From contig NC_087071.1 in the NCBI RefSeq assembly GCF_963678635.1, positions 36,976,438 to 37,040,437 on the forward strand: a stretch of DNA of 64,000 nt. Direction: 5' to 3'. Numbering within the stretch: the first letter of the stretch is position 1; every line of letters begins with the position of its first letter. This document shows, piece after piece, positions 1-11,200 of this stretch. This DNA comes from Symsagittifera roscoffensis (Eukaryota > Xenacoelomorpha > Acoela > Convolutidae). The position numbers and the translations under genes were made by a program. The notes below the pieces were generated by a model. That model made no database searches and was not told where the DNA came from. It saw nothing but the letters and a program-made list of their open reading frames with translations.

Positions 1-1755
1 GGAGGAGGAGTGTGATACAGCGGCGGACAAGATCTTCGAGATACTGTTGAACGGATTCGGGTCACGGATGAAAGCTCATCAAGCGATGATGAGATTTCAA
101 AAAAGAAGACAGAGGGAAGACGAATCGATTGACCGATTTCTGGATGATCTTGAGAGCTTGAGAAGAAGAAGCCACCAGGAGGAATCGACCAATACAAGAA
201 ACTTTGGCATCACTTCCACGTTTATCGACGGAGTGAAAAGCGACGACTTGAGATCAATGCTGGCAACGTTTTATACACTATCGAAGGATAATAACCCACC
301 CCAGATGAGATGAGACAAAAGTCAAGAGAGTAGATCTTGGGCAAATTGTGGATCAGCAGATCATCATATGGCAGATTACAGGACAAACAAGCAGGGTATG
401 AAGAGCTTGAGATACGCACCGGAAGAAGAGAACATGAATCAAACGGAGGAACACGAGTTTTACAGTGGCTTGATTATCACTGAAAAGGTGCTTTTTCTGC
501 ATCAAGAAAGCCATTTCAGAATGGACTGTCCTTTTTTTGGGAGGCAGTGAAGAATCAGAATCACCCGAAACACAAACTAGCACTGGCCGCAGTGCAAAAT
601 ACTAGGAACAGACAAGCTAAAAACGATTTGACTAAAAGAGAAGCAGCGAGTGGTGACTTTTCAACGGAGACAGTAAAGGCCGTGACACAAAACAAAGATG
701 CAACGGGGGCCGAGAAAAGAAACTCTCTGGAGATAAACTACGAGAGGGCAGCTGCAGAAGCGATCAACAAAGCGAAGCAAGATTGGCGGCGAAAGAAATC
801 GAACAACGGCTTAAAAAGGAGATAGAAAACAGAAATCGAATGAGACGTTCTGTATAACAATGCCAGAACCAGAGACCGGGGAGAACTCGATGAGCAGGAG
901 CAACTGCAACACGTTGAAAATAGTAACTGGAAAACCACTTTGTATCACGAAAATTGTGGCAAGAATCATGTCAATAATCACAGTGGGCGGCCACGAAGTA
1001 ACAAGTGATCAGACAGTGATGCACATAGATGTATACGCGGACTACTTGGCTGCAATGAGCCCGCAAACTCCTTCTAGAGTTTTAAGGGCATTACTCACGA
1101 AAAGTGGTAACAAATCAGTTCCCATAGACAACAGATACACGGATGCCTATGGACTACATGAGGTCATAATGAATATTGATGGTAGATGGTACAAACATCT
1201 ACACAAAAACGATGATAACATGTGACGAAGATCTAGCCGGGCAAATGTATGTTGGTAGAGAGGAACTAAAAGTAAGATCCATGGGCCACTGCGCTATGCT
1301 GGAGGAGGATGCCATGCATCTGGGGACAGAAGCAGATGTTTCTGCACACGTATTGGACATAAATGGAAGGAAGAAACAACTACGTGGGTTGTTGGACACG
1401 GGAGCCGTCATGAGTGTAATACCAATTGAAACTTGAAGAAGAATGGGACTCGACAGAGATGATCTGATTGACCCAAGAATACGACTGTCAGCAGCAAACA
1501 AGGGGGCGCTTCGGGTTATAGCTAGGACACCAATCATAGCCCTAAACCTGGGAGAACGCAATCTGTGGATGAGCTTTCTGGTGGTGGACAATCTAGATTA
1601 GTCTGACCAATTCATTTTAGGCAGAGATTTCATCAGGAACTTCGACGTAACACTTGATCTTAACAATGCGATGTTCAGGATTCGAAACCCGGAAAGGAAG
1701 TACGTAAGTAAACCGGTAAGTTTGATAATGGCGAATGAAAATAAGGCTCCAGTTT
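1..1755 (+). mobile_element. Ty3/gypsy-type retrotransposon remnant (gag to protease), truncated at both ends
   Basis: Plus-strand polyprotein remnant running off the left edge of the window. The domain order is gag, zinc knuckle, spacer, then aspartic protease, all broken by frameshifts and stops. No reverse transcriptase follows: near 1,755 the coding ends and the RNase H of a different, opposite-strand element begins. No LTR or primer-binding site is visible. The gag and protease motifs are direct observations. The Ty3/gypsy assignment is inferred from their style, because the diagnostic RT is missing. Confidence 0.8.
47..840 (+). pseudogene. Gag remnant with frameshifted CCHC zinc knuckle
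   Basis: An open stretch at 47-313 contains a gag-like capsid segment (QREDESIDRFLDDLESLRRR, then FIDGVKSDDLRSML), the typical motif of LTR-element gag proteins that package RNA in cytoplasmic particles. Around 483-540 a zinc knuckle can be read only by combining two frames: CFFC lies in one frame and HFRMDCPFF in the next, giving CX2CX4HX4C with one frameshift. A basic tail follows at 547-840 (NHPKHKLALAAVQNTRNRQA and a Lys/Arg-rich end). The 5' part lies outside the window. It cannot make an intact protein. Confidence 0.75.
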
Positions 1756-1763
1756 TCTTAAAA
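1176..1763 (+). pseudogene. Retropepsin (aspartic protease) remnant of the same element
   Basis: The retroviral-type protease active site is visible as GLLDTGAVMSVIP near 1,387-1,430, followed by an in-frame TGA (1,434-1,436). The same frame continues with a stop at about 1,600 and then ILGRDFIRNFDVTLDL, the C-terminal flap/GRD region of retropepsins. These proteases cleave the Gag-Pol polyprotein. The frame ends with TAA at about 1,763, close to the junction with the minus-strand element. Two internal stops make it a pseudogene. Identification by motif is firm; family placement within LTR elements is inferred. Confidence 0.8.
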
Positions 1764-2052
1764 TAAATTGAAATCTGTAAACTTTATGGTTTGGGTTTGA
1801 TTTCTGTGCAAAGAGAAAAATTATTGGTTTATGGTCTGAAAATAAAAATGTTGGATATTTTTATCCAAGTATTAAAAATTCATATTCTGTGAGTGTATAT
1901 ATTATAGCTGTGCTTTCTTTTATAAGGGTAAATAGTCTAAGTTCAGCTTGTGTAAATAGTCTAGAATTTGCTGAAATGAGGTTCATTTTATTTGTTCCAT
2001 TGTGAGGCTGTAATAATGCTGCGCTGATGCCAGAAGTTGAGGCGTCGAACAT
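1756..2052 (-). pseudogene. RNase H domain remnant
   Basis: The minus-strand frame shows FDASTSGISAALLQPHNGTN and FTQAELRLFTLIKESTAIIY, the retroelement RNase H pattern (catalytic Asp in FDAS, later Glu). The frame continues past one stop at 1,861 into SDHKPIIFLF, the conserved DHKP segment with the last catalytic Asp, down to about 1,756. RNase H removes the RNA strand during cDNA synthesis. The similarity ends abruptly where the plus-strand protease remnant begins. Confidence 0.8.
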
Positions 2053-2281
2053 AGCATAAAGTGGTTGATCGGGATTTGGAATAGTGTTTGATAATTGTTC
2101 GGTGAGAAGAGTTTTTATCTCTTCGAATCGCTTTTGATGTTCTGTTGTCCATTCGAAATTATTTTGCTGTCTAAGGATGTTGTAAAAGGGTCTTAATTAT
2201 AGCTGCACTTTGTATACGTATTTACTTATGAAGTTTAACATTCCAAGAAAGTCTTGTATTTTTTTTCTTATTTGAGGGTGG

Positions 2282-3126
2282 TTAAAGTTTTCGGACTGCG
2301 TCTATACGAGATTTTAATGGAGTTATAGTGTTTGTTTCAATAACATGTCCAAGGAACTTTACTCGTGTTAGGAAAAAGTCTGATTTATCTGGGGCTGCTT
2401 TCATGTTTTCTTGTAGTAATATCTGATGATATTTTTCTAAGACAGTAAACACTTCGCCTTTGGTTTGTGATTGCATAAAAACATCGTCTTAATATGTAAT
2501 TTCTTTTTTTATTAGTTTTAATAGTCTAAAAATTTTACTCATAAATTCTGAAAATGCTGCTGGTCCTATGAAACTTCCCTAGAATAATCTGTTGAAATCG
2601 TATTGTTGATTTTCAATAACGAATTATGTTAATCGTCGTGATTGTTCATCTAGTGGTATTTGATTATATGCACTATTCATATCTGCTGTTGTGAAGTATT
2701 TGTCATTTATTTTTGTGAGAGTTACTTGAATTGGTTCAATTGGCCAATTACTTTTATAATCATCAATGAGTCAATTTAAATATCATGCATCTAGAACAAT
2801 TTTTAATGATTCTCCTTTCGCTAAGATGATAACGGGTTTATAAATGTGTTACCTTTTGGCTGTTTTTCTTTATTTACTGGAGAAATGATTTAATATTGTT
2901 CTATTATTTCAAGTAGTCTGTTTACTTTATCTTCCAAGTGAATTGGGACTTTAATTGCTCGTCGATTTTTGAAAACTGCGTCAGATTTTAGGTGCAGATG
3001 TAATGATGAATTTGTTTTTACTGCATCAAACTTTGATGTTGCGTAAACTTTTGGATATTTTAATAATAGGTCAGCTAGTTGTTCGAATTCTTCTTGTGAT
3101 ATCTGAGAGTGTTGAAAATTAAACAT
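2282..3126 (-). pseudogene. Reverse transcriptase remnant
   Basis: Minus-strand ORF 2,890-3,126 carries the region before the RT fingers (LLLKYPKVYATSKFDAVKTN, then RRAIKVPIHLEDKVNRLLEI). Frames between 2,500 and 2,890 show TTADMNSAYNQIPLDEQSRR (catalytic Asp motif) and GPAAFSEFMSKIF. The YxDD active site reads TY-stop-DDVFMQSQT near 2,480, so a TAA sits inside the catalytic motif. The thumb follows (KSDFFLTRVKFLGHVIE). The enzyme copies element RNA into cDNA. Several stops make it non-functional. Confidence 0.85.
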
Positions 3127-3689
3127 TGTTAGAAGTTTTGTTGTTCTGTCGTATATTTTGAAATTTGAAATGTTGGTTTAAAAAAAGTTTTTTTTTGTGA
3201 AATAATCTGTATTAGGTTTTTCATTGCTTAAAATATTATTAATTGACAGTTCTTCATCAAGAATTGTTGATTGACATATGTCTATTAGTTGTAAAGTATT
3301 ATTTACTTTATACGCTATTTCTTTTGTGGGAGAAGTTGTCGCGTTAGTTTCGGAATAACTTAAGAGACCTAGTGGTAAGGTTTTTTTATATGGGGAATTG
3401 TTATATATTTGAAGAAATTCTGTCAGAGTTTGAGTCTTTCATGTATTTTATAGATGAAATTGTTACTCGGAAAAATTTGTGAATTGGTCTGAGTTCAAGC
3501 TCAGACAAAAAGAGATGTTGTTCGTTTTGCTCTTTATCATTTGGTGAATTTGTTTGATCGATAAGTTATACATGTTTCCTGATAGTTATTTCAGGTGTTT
3601 TCTTTCCTGATTACATATGGGGTAAAATTTTGAGAAAAATGGTGGTTGTTTGTTTATTCTTTGAAAAATTGTCAAAGGGGTGTTTTTCA

Positions 3690-4254
3690 TTCTCGTGTAT
3701 TTGTCTTTTATATGAATTTTACTATTTAAGATTTTTATTGTTGGTATATATTTAGTGAAAAATGGTATTCCAATGATATTGTTTTATATCAGTGATATGG
3801 AAGGTTTGTTTGAATGGTTTGCTCACGAGTTTGTTCCATTCCATTGTTTGAGTGGGAACAAGGAAGATTTGTATTTTTCCATAGTTTGTTAAGGTTGATC
3901 CTTGTGCAGTTGCTAGTCTACTTGTTGTTTTGAAGGGTATCAGTTGTGGATGTAGAATTTTGATTTCAATCCAAGTGGGAATGTTTATAATATTTGATTC
4001 TAATCCAGAATCGATTAAAAAATCTTTTTCAAGGTCTGGTGTTTGTAATTATTTTGATTTTGGACTTTCTAAAAGGAGTGGAATTGTCCTATTTTTTCTT
4101 TTTGTAAATGAGTTTCTTTAGGTATGTTTTGATAAATGTTATTTGTGCTTGAACATTCTGTGGGTTTTTCTTCTTTTATTTCTTCTACTACCTTTTCTAT
4201 TTTTTCTTTTGTTGTGCTGTTTGTTACTGGTCTTGTATAAAAAGTCAAAAGCAA
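3690..4254 (-). pseudogene. Aspartic protease remnant
   Basis: A minus-strand frame around 3,990-4,040 reads EKDFLIDSGLESNIINI, with the D-S-G variant of the aspartic protease active site at about 4,005-4,013. Downstream, ATAQGSTLTNYGKIQIFLVP and IIGIPFFTKYIPTINIL match the retropepsin pattern (glycine/hydrophobic flap, then the xLGxx(F/L) segment). It lies between the zinc knuckle and the RT, as expected for Ty3/gypsy. The upstream ORF 4,069-4,254 is a charged linker rich in Lys/Glu. Frameshifts and stops are present. Confidence 0.65.
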
Positions 4255-4796
4255 TTGGTCATGGTTTTGATATATATTAGAATATATCGGTTTTCATATA
4301 TAATAGTCTCATAGTCATTTTCAACGTTTATCACGTTAATTCAAATTTTGTTTTCTGTATCACTTTCGCTATATGTGAATTCGCAATTGGTGTTGTTTAA
4401 TTGCAATTCGTGGTTTCGTTATTGTCAATACCGGGTGGTCTGGTTGAGTTTTTTCAGTTGATTGTAATTGATTGATTTGTCTTTGATGTTTAGGTGTATT
4501 ACTCCTATAATTTTGTTGTTCTAGATCTATTATTTGAATAATTTAGATTTCTAGAACTTGAATGAGATCTGTCATTAAATCTGCGTTGATTTAAATTTAA
4601 TCTTATAAAAATAATTTGATATTGACTATCTCGACTCTGTGATCTACTATATCTATTTTGCGAAAAATTCTGTGAATTTCTTTGGTATGATGATCGTCCT
4701 CTATATTTTGTTTAATAAGATGATTGTTGTCTAGAGTAGTTGGAGTTATTTGGAAGGAGTTGTCCTGAACTATTGTTGCTATGAATGTTTTTATTG

Positions 4797-5114
4797 TTAA
4801 ATTTCGTCGTTTCTTCGTGTATTGATGAAAAGATTTGTTGGATTCTCTATGTTTTGTTTTGGTTTATTTTGGTTATCTTGTTGTTTTTGTATGCATTCAG
4901 CGATGCTGTGTCCGTATCGTTGACAATAATTACACCAATTTTTGAATGATGGTTTGCCTTTGAAATTTGTGTTTTTCTCGTAAACGTTCAAAAGTTCGTT
5001 GGTTTTTTCTGATAAATCAGTATCAGAGTCGTTGATAATGTTTATGTGCGAAGTAGTGGTCTGGATGTTGTTTACATATTGTAGTTTTAAGTTTCCTGTT
5101 TCTTCCATTTTCAT
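4797..5114 (-). pseudogene. Gag nucleocapsid segment with CCHC zinc knuckle
   Basis: A 105-codon minus-strand ORF contains CNYCQRYGHSIAEC, a perfect CX2CX4HX4C zinc knuckle that binds element RNA, followed by a Gln/Asn/Lys-rich tail. It lies downstream of the capsid-like segment (5,438-5,758) in the same orientation, separated by frameshifts. It belongs to the same minus-strand gypsy element. Confidence 0.8.
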
Positions 5115-5437
5115 AGTAATTTCTGCCTGTTCTAGTTTATCTCTAGTTTATCTACTAGTTTCCTACAATCTAAATCAGGTTTACGGATTGAGAAAGGATG
5201 TGATGCTCTCTTTTTTATTGCTATTTTTCGTAATTGAGATGTTAGATTCATCATTAGAATTTCTGTCATCTTTGTGTTTTTATAATCATGAGTAATAAGT
5301 GAAAATGCTTTTCGGACTAGTGTTTCTCTTCTTACTGCCAGTTGTTTTATTGTTTCATCGGGTAGTCTACGAATTTAATTGCATAAAACTCTTTGATGTT
5401 GTTTGTTTCTTTCTGAGTCAAACTTTTTTGAGAATTC

Positions 5438-6139
5438 TCATGTGAATCTTTTCCAATCTGATTTTTTTTCTATAGGTAAAACTGAAAACTTTTTTTGAGC
5501 TGCGCCGTCAAGGGTAGTTTGGATTAGAGCTATGCGTCTTTGAATCCAATTCTGATGGAGTCGCGTGTTTACTGGTTCAGGTCCTATATTTAAATTTGAG
5601 ATTGCTGTGACTGCGTTTAGGTTATCTTCTACAGAGTATTCAGGGTCTGTGCCTGTGAGTACCATGAGTGGTTTATTTGATGTTATTGATGATCCACCCA
5701 TTAGGTATGGATTCATAGTCATTTGTAGGGATTCTGCGTCGTGTGGCTTTTGAGACAAATTTGTTAATTAGCTTTTGTTATTTCGTGTTGTTGTAAATAA
5801 TATGGTAATGGGATTTCATTTTGCATCTGGGTTGGTTGATATGAATGTGTGTTAACTGGATTTTGTTGTTGAAAACTATGATTGTAAGGTGTTGGGTTAG
5901 TTCTAGGTTGTCCTATTTGTTCATTTCGAGTGTATGGTTCAAATATCTGGTTGATCAATACTGTAACAACGAGGTCTTGGATTGGAGGAAAATTGTTGAT
6001 CGTTCTGATTATAGTATTCATCATCGTCTGATGGAAAATAATTTTGTGCGTAATGATGAGGTTGATTTTTGGTATGGTATTTATTTGCATTGTTTTTACG
6101 TTGTTGAATCTTGTTCTTGCGAGGATCGTGGTTGATCAT
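5438..6139 (-). pseudogene. Gag capsid segment and Gln/Asn/Pro-rich N-terminal part
   Basis: ORF 5,438-5,758 has a gag capsid-like segment (VLTGTDPEYSVEDNLNAV, then HQNWIQRRIALIQTTLDGAA and FSVLPIEKKSDWKRFT). Immediately upstream on the minus strand are two overlapping ORFs, 5,764-6,090 and 5,939-6,139, in different frames and rich in Asn, Gln, His and Tyr. They look like one low-complexity Gag N-terminal region split by a frameshift. No function beyond particle assembly is implied. Confidence 0.65.
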
Positions 6140-6930
6140 GGAAGTTTACTGAGGGTAAGATTGGTAATGGTACATTTTGACGTTGTGTAAATATTTGAGT
6201 ATTTGTTTTTGTTTTTGTCGTTTTTGGTCCGTTGACTTAGTTGTAATTGTGTTCTGCAAAATTATATCTGTGTTGTTTATATGATGGCTTTGTTACGGGT
6301 CGAAAATGTTTGGTAATACATCTGTGAATATTTTGTGCAACAGAGGGTTTTACTGTGGATTGTATGACTGTTTGTTGTAAAGTTGGATTTTTTAATTTTG
6401 GAGTTGTAAAATTTGGTTGAATAGGTGAAATGCTTTGTTGCGCTTCTATAACTGTTATTGTTTCAACAATTTCTTCGTTTACAAAATGTGATGGGGTTTG
6501 TACATCTTGTTATGTAAGATTTCTTGTTCCGTTTAGATTATCATTATTTATGAATGTGGAATTTAAACTATTATTTCCTGTTCTTTCAGGTAAGAATGAA
6601 TTGTAGTTTAAAGGTATTGCGTCAACTTTAAGTGTGTTTACTCTAGAATACTCTTTATTAATAAAAATAATGCTAATTGCCTGACTTGATGTATCTGTTA
6701 GTATATTGATAAATAATTTATAAGACCATTCAGGCTCCCATACATAGTCTGACTGTTCTGCTATAACAGCTTCATCATTTGTACTTTGTGGTCGAAAAAT
6801 TTTTGTTGCTTGTTCAATAAGATCAATATTGTGACTAAAATAATCGATTATGGACCATGCTAAGATTTTTGTAAATCGTGTTTAACAATTTTTGTTGTTA
6901 AATCATTTGTTAGGTTTTCTCGAATTGCAT

Positions 6931-7905
6931 TTAAAAACATTGAAAATATGTGTATTTCCTGTCGTGCAACTGTATGTCAAGATGTTTGAGTAGGTGAATC
7001 GTTTGGGGATCATCAAACTCTAATATAGATATATAGCTATAGATAAGTGAGAATACGTCGTTTGTAAATATCGAGTTTGCTCTTTGTGAGTTTTGGTGTT
7101 GTATTTTTTTGATGTATTGTGTAACAAATTTTGAGAATTCAATATCTACATCGTCAGTTTGAATAAGATATCTATTATGAGATGCATTTGGTGATATGAT
7201 TTCTATTGTGTAGATTCCAAAGACTGATGCGAGACTACATATTCCTTTCATATAGTGATCGAGAAAATGTCTTCTTATTTTTACATCTGGAAATTTTTTT
7301 GTGCATGGACTTTCTCCTTTTTCAAAATTCTAGTCGTCCGCGAGGTTCAGATAGTGGTGATATTAAAAATGGATTTAATGAGTTTTCTGAGTTATCTTCA
7401 TATTGGATCATTTTTGTGTTGTATTTCTGTTAATGTGTAGTTTTCAATGAGTCTTATTGGTTGATTCCAATTTTACAAACTTATTGGTTTGTTTGTGTTG
7501 CAAATTTTTTCTTTTCCGTTTGCCTTTTACTGATGATTGTGATAAGGTTTCTGAATCTGTGAAATATAATTGGTAGTCTATTTGGTGATTTTTGTTTTTT
7601 GAGTCTTTTAAATTTTGAAGTTCGTGTATTGCGGTTGTTTCTGATTCTGAGACTGCGTTTCTTCGTTTTGAGTATCTTTTCCTAATAATTTGTTTTTTTT
7701 GTTTATCATTTTTTTTCTTAGTGTTTGTCTTTTTGTTCTTAATTATCCCACTGATTGTCTGTGTAGTATTATTACGAGGTCGTATTGGTCGTCGTTAGTT
7801 AAACAATTGTGTATCATGATTGTTTGTCTGTTTCCTATATTGTCTCTTGACATGAGTTTTAGGATGATGGATGCACTATCTCGATTAATGATTCTAATGC
7901 CTTAA
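6931..7905 (-). pseudogene. Upstream coding segment of the minus-strand gypsy element
   Basis: ORF 6,931-7,251 (106 codons) and broken frames up to about 7,905 have protein-like composition on the minus strand, for example KRRNAVSESETTAIHELQNL and YQLYFTDSETLSQSSVKGKR around 7,500-7,690. They precede gag in the same orientation and probably form the element's first ORF or an extended gag N-terminus. I recognise no domain. They could alternatively be an adjacent unrelated gene fragment. Confidence 0.4.
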
Positions 7906-10480
7906 ACTGTTAGTTCTTACAATTTTTTGTGGTTAGCTTAACTTGGGTCATTTATTTGGGTTGGGGAGAAAGCGTGTATCGATTCCAAAGAATGATTTCT
8001 GTGCTAATTCTAAGCTAAAATTTGACCTACCTAATCTTACTTAGGGGTTATGATTTGTGATCAAGGGTTGGAGAATAGTAAATCAATCCACAAGGTTCAG
8101 GCATAATTGGAACCCAAGTAGTTCGTTAGATACTATTTTATGACTTACTAAGTTTAAGTGTTTTAGCCTGGGTCATCTAAGAGGAGTGGGACCAAGTGAA
8201 GGATGAGTAACCGAAGTTTTTCACTGTTTAGCTTAATTAAAATGGTTAGTTTTTTGAAAAATTTCTGTTAATTCTGGGTCTTTTGATAAAGGTTGGGTAG
8301 TGAATTGACGTTTGAGGTCGGTAGACACTTAGTAAAAGGGGAGTGGGAGAACAAAATTGTTCTATTTGAACCAAGGATAGGCCTTGATGATCAGAGATTT
8401 AAATATTCAGAAATTTAAAATTTAAGATATAAATTAATTTAAAGAGCCAAGGGAAGCCTTGATGATCTGTTATTTAAATGAAATTAAATTAGGTGAAAGT
8501 AAGGATAATCCTTGATAGTTTAAAAATAGAGCGTTAAGGTTAAGTGTTAGTTTTGACTATTGTTATTTTTTGAAATTCGCTGTTATGTTTTAAGTGATGA
8601 AGCTGGGATGATGTGATGAACTATAATACTAACAAATTATAATTTATACTAACTAATTTTTTTTTCAAATAAAAGTTTTTTCAAGATGTTATTTACTTTA
8701 CACCAATTTTAGGGAAAACGACAAGTGTTGTTTTTATCAGTCGTTATTGTACAATAATTAGGTTTAGCGCCATGAAAGGTTATTTGAAAGTATTTTTCAT
8801 TTCAAATATTATCTCAGTAAATGAAAATTTAAATTTACTGCTGGTTGTATTCTAAAAACAAAAGTTTGATCTCGTTTTTGACGTACTATCATGAAATCCA
8901 ATGGTAGATTTCTTCCTAGTCGTATGTCGTTTTTTGTTCGACGTCTTTTTCCAATACCAGGTAGTTCTCGTATTGTTCGGAATAATGGATCTGATCTATT
9001 GAGGCGTAGAGACATATCTACTAAGTTTTTGTCATATAACATTTTTATGAAATGTTGTATTTGTCTAATTCTAATCTAATTTCGTCTAATGCTAGGTTAG
9101 TTAAGGTCTGTTCGAGACTTTCGGTCGCACCAGATGAGTTAACTATAGTTTACTGTACTCATAGAGTAATTTCAGATAAGTTACACCGTCTGCTCGTCAC
9201 GCTATCTTCTTTTCGGCCGGATAGATTCGTGCAACTTCTTAGTCTTATACCGATCTTAATCTTACTCTTAAATCTCCGATCTAGTGTACACGGGTTTACG
9301 GGAATTAGTTCCAGAATGAGAACAACTGTACTCTAAGTTTAATTCAAATTGCTCTGGTGTTGAAACTACAAGTAGTTTCAACACTTAACAAATAAATAAT
9401 TTGTTAGTTTTATGGAATATGATTGGTTAGTATTTAATATTTTATAAAGATAAAATATCATAATAGTAACCAATTATAAATACTAGTGTAGATCTGGTTC
9501 CAATTGGAACACGTTTTACTATGCTTCAGAACTGTTTCAAACTTACGCACCGAACTCTTCAGAGGCACAAATGAGGTTTTTTGAGCGTGTGGATAATGAA
9601 ACTTGAGTCTATGTTTTTGCACCTGGGAATTTTTAATAACCAGAGGATTTGGCCACTTGCGGGGGCGTCAGTTAAAACCTGGACTTGAAAGCGAATAAAT
9701 TTAGTAATTTAAAACAAAGTTGTTTTTTATTAGCCTTGTTATTCACTGTTGAAAAAACTAGAGCTCAAAGGAGGAGGAATTCAATGACTAATGAATCGGA
9801 CCAAAAGAACAATCTACCTCTCAATCAAAACAAAAGGAGGCCCGAAACCTGAACAATTTTGTCAATTTGAAACCGAGACAACAAAACAAAGCTTAAATTT
9901 ATATTCAACAATATATTTACAACAAATGAAATTCTCTTTTTGAAGGATGTTGGTAGCTGTTAGAACCAATTTGAGTGCCTAAAATGTGTTGTGACAAAAC
10001 TTTTCTTTTTATATCTCAGTTTTACAACTATTATAGGTAATTTGAATCAAAATGGTTTAAAAAACCATAAATTACAATTGAATCAAATATGCTCCCCCGG
10101 GTCGAAGTTTGAAGAGTATGTTTTGTCTGAAGTGGGTCGGAAACAAGTCAGATGCAATTAAAATCTCCAGCTCTAGATTCCCTTCAGTCGAACTGAAACC
10201 TAAATCGGTCAAATCACGAAGTCAAAAAATCACAAATCATTTGATTTTTGTTGTATTGAATTCAAAATCTGCTCTTGAACACAATTTATTAGCATAGTTG
10301 AACTCAAACTAAAATTGTACGTAATTTGGTCAGAACAAAAAAAATAAATAGGACCCGTACTGAATTTTTCTCACAATTTGGCGTTTGATCATACGATTTT
10401 TAGACACTAGCTGCTTTCCAGCTCTGTGCATATCTGTTTCACATATAATCATCTCCGCAAGCATTGCCGTTTGCAGACTA
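7906..10480. other. Non-coding stretch, possibly the 5' leader/LTR side of the minus-strand element
   Basis: No convincing gene. Around 8,386, 8,449 and 8,510 there are three spaced copies of a short motif containing CCTTGATGATC or CCTTGATAG, each followed by an AT-rich run. One minus-strand ORF (8,809-9,042, listed separately) lies inside. A GC-richer patch at 9,480-9,680 could be the LTR/primer-site area of the minus-strand element, but no second LTR is available to test this. The rest is AT-rich without recognisable features. Confidence 0.3.
8809..9042 (-). CDS. Short unrecognised minus-strand ORF
   Basis: 77 codons, basic (RTIRELPGIGKRRRTKNDIR, then DFMIVRQKRDQTFVFRIQPA). The composition looks protein-like but I recognise no family. 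It lies upstream of, and in the same orientation as, the minus-strand gypsy element, so it may be a 5' ORF of that element. The start is uncertain. It may also be a chance ORF. Confidence 0.25.
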   Translation of the reverse strand: MLYDKNLVDMSLRLNRSDPLFRTIRELPGIGKRRRTKNDIRLGRNLPLDFMIVRQKRDQTFVFRIQPAVNLNFHLLR

Positions 10481-10481
10481 T

Positions 10482-10665
10482 ACCTGATTCAGACTTGACT
10501 TTACCTGCGAGTCAGACATGATTGTACCTGGTTAGACATGACTGTACCTGAGTCAGACATGACTATACCTGAGTCAGACATGACTATCCCTGGTTAGACA
10601 TGATTATACCTGAGACAGACATGACTATAATTGGTCAGAAATAACTGTAACTGGTCAGACACGAC
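10482..10665. repeat. Minisatellite, about nine units of 20-23 bp
   Basis: Diverged tandem units around the core CTGAGTCAGACATGACTATAC run from about 10,482 to 10,665. Unit length varies between 20 and 23 bases and some units carry a GGTTAGACATGA variant. The two central units are nearly identical, while the edge units are more diverged, the pattern expected of a decaying minisatellite. Confidence 0.85.
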
Positions 10666-11130
10666 GTATTTTCTCTACACAAACGGTATTTTTTTTTCTT
10701 TTGCTAGAAATAAAACGTTTCTATTCAGAAAAACAAAAATAAATAAATAAATTTTCCAAAAGAATTTCAAGTTTTGTCAAGTGTCTTGTGTTTGGATAAA
10801 AATGACTAAAATGAATAACATAACCGATATAACGTTTCAAAACACCGAGAGAAATTTTAATTCAGTCGTAGTTAAGTTAGGTCTTGAAAAACTGGAATAG
10901 GTCTCGAATTCAAATTGGATTTGCAACATTTTGCGACAACGGTTGACAGCACTCGTACCGAGAAAAATCTTTATTTCTGACCTGAAATACTTTATACAAG
11001 TCTAATTTGTGGTCAGAAAATCTTTTTGAAATGTTTAAACAAAGCAGGGATTTTCTTTAAATTCTTTATTTCTCATCTTACTTCTGATCAGAAATAAGCT
11101 AAATCTAGGCTGTTTCTAACTAGAAAAAAG

Positions 11131-11200
11131 TCCCCCGAGTCGGCTCGATCCCCTATACTCTAATATTCTAGACGGTTGTACTAATCACTGTGCTACATAC
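11131..11200 (-). repeat. tRNA-like sequence, probable SINE head or tRNA pseudogene
   Basis: On the minus strand the 70 bases start GTATGTAGCACAGTGATTAG, resembling a tRNA D-arm with an A box, and end with GGGGATCGAGCCGACTCGGG, resembling a B box/T-arm. The arms do not make a clean cloverleaf. This is typical of a tRNA-derived SINE promoter region or a decayed tRNA. A repeat body might extend to lower coordinates, but no second copy is visible here. Confidence 0.45.

Larger units (their letters stand above)
1756..7905 (-). mobile_element. Ty3/gypsy retrotransposon, minus strand, 3' truncated in RNase H
   Basis: Read on the minus strand from about 7,905 downward: an N-terminal ORF, Gln/Asn-rich gag, zinc knuckle, protease (DSG), reverse transcriptase (YxDD) and RNase H. 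The order PR-RT-RH and the RT motifs place it in Ty3/gypsy. Coding stops at about 1,756, before integrase, where it meets the oppositely oriented gag-protease remnant. Many stops and frameshifts are scattered through it. It is more AT-rich than the element at 1-1,755. No LTR pair is detectable; the 3' end is missing. Confidence 0.8.

Noticed and set aside
9640-9690. GC-rich patch as primer-binding site of the minus-strand element
   Set aside because: The resemblance to a PBS is weak and no LTR end can be identified next to it.
10482-10665. CRISPR array
   Set aside because: Units are contiguous tandem repeats without unique spacers, in eukaryotic DNA.
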